A stretch of DNA of 6,832 bases from Pseudomonadota bacterium. Lineage in GTDB: Bacteria; Pseudomonadota; Gammaproteobacteria; Xanthomonadales; Xanthomonadaceae. Where the stretch lies: assembly GCA_023430045.1 (NCBI GenBank), contig JAEZCF010000091.1:1-6832 (forward strand). Reading direction: 5' to 3'. Below the pieces are notes generated by a model. That model was given only the letters and a program-made list of their open reading frames with translations, was not told the origin of the DNA and did not search any database. The translations under genes and the position numbers were made by a program. Shown here piece after piece: positions 6,808 to 6,832 of the stretch (its first letter is position 1; every line of letters begins with the position of its first letter).

Positions 6808-6832
6808 GGTACGTCGGATTGCCCGGCAGAGC

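Overview
The window is GC-rich DNA with G/C-ending codons and tightly packed genes. Its right edge carries a GTAG-headed hairpin repeat of the kind described as SMAG elements in Stenotrophomonas maltophilia. Together these suggest a gammaproteobacterium of the Xanthomonadaceae, most likely Stenotrophomonas. This is inferred from sequence features, not from a search.

The left two thirds, all on the minus strand, is a complete cell-surface signalling module for iron or heme uptake. In transcription order it holds an ECF sigma factor of FecI type (4715 to 4215), a FecR-type membrane sigma regulator (4110 to 3124), and a large TonB-dependent outer-membrane receptor with an N-terminal STN signalling domain (2968 to 56). 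By family knowledge, the ligand-loaded receptor signals through its STN domain to FecR, which releases or activates the sigma factor. The sigma factor then transcribes the receptor gene. Two candidate control sites fit this logic. A Fur-box-like dyad lies just upstream of the sigma gene (4772-4790), and a GGAACG-N17-TC element resembling FecI-type promoters lies just upstream of the receptor gene (3071-3095). The receptor plug and C-terminal sequence resemble the HasR/hemin receptor group, but no histidine is visible in the plug or in the segment corresponding to FRAP/NPNL, so its ligand is uncertain.

The right third, on the plus strand and divergent from the sigma gene, is one gene (4898-6775) for a 625-residue patatin-like phospholipase. 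It has a GTSAG nucleophile elbow, a DGG aspartate motif, and hydrophobic, probably membrane-spanning helices inserted between the two. It has a strong ribosome binding site. The repeat hairpin follows its stop codon within 10 bases.

The first 43 bases are a nearly pure G run followed by C-rich sequence and look like a contig edge or an assembly artefact. I see no tRNA, rRNA, CRISPR array or insertion sequence. The very long reading frames antisense to the receptor and the patatin gene are GC-rich shadow frames and are not called.
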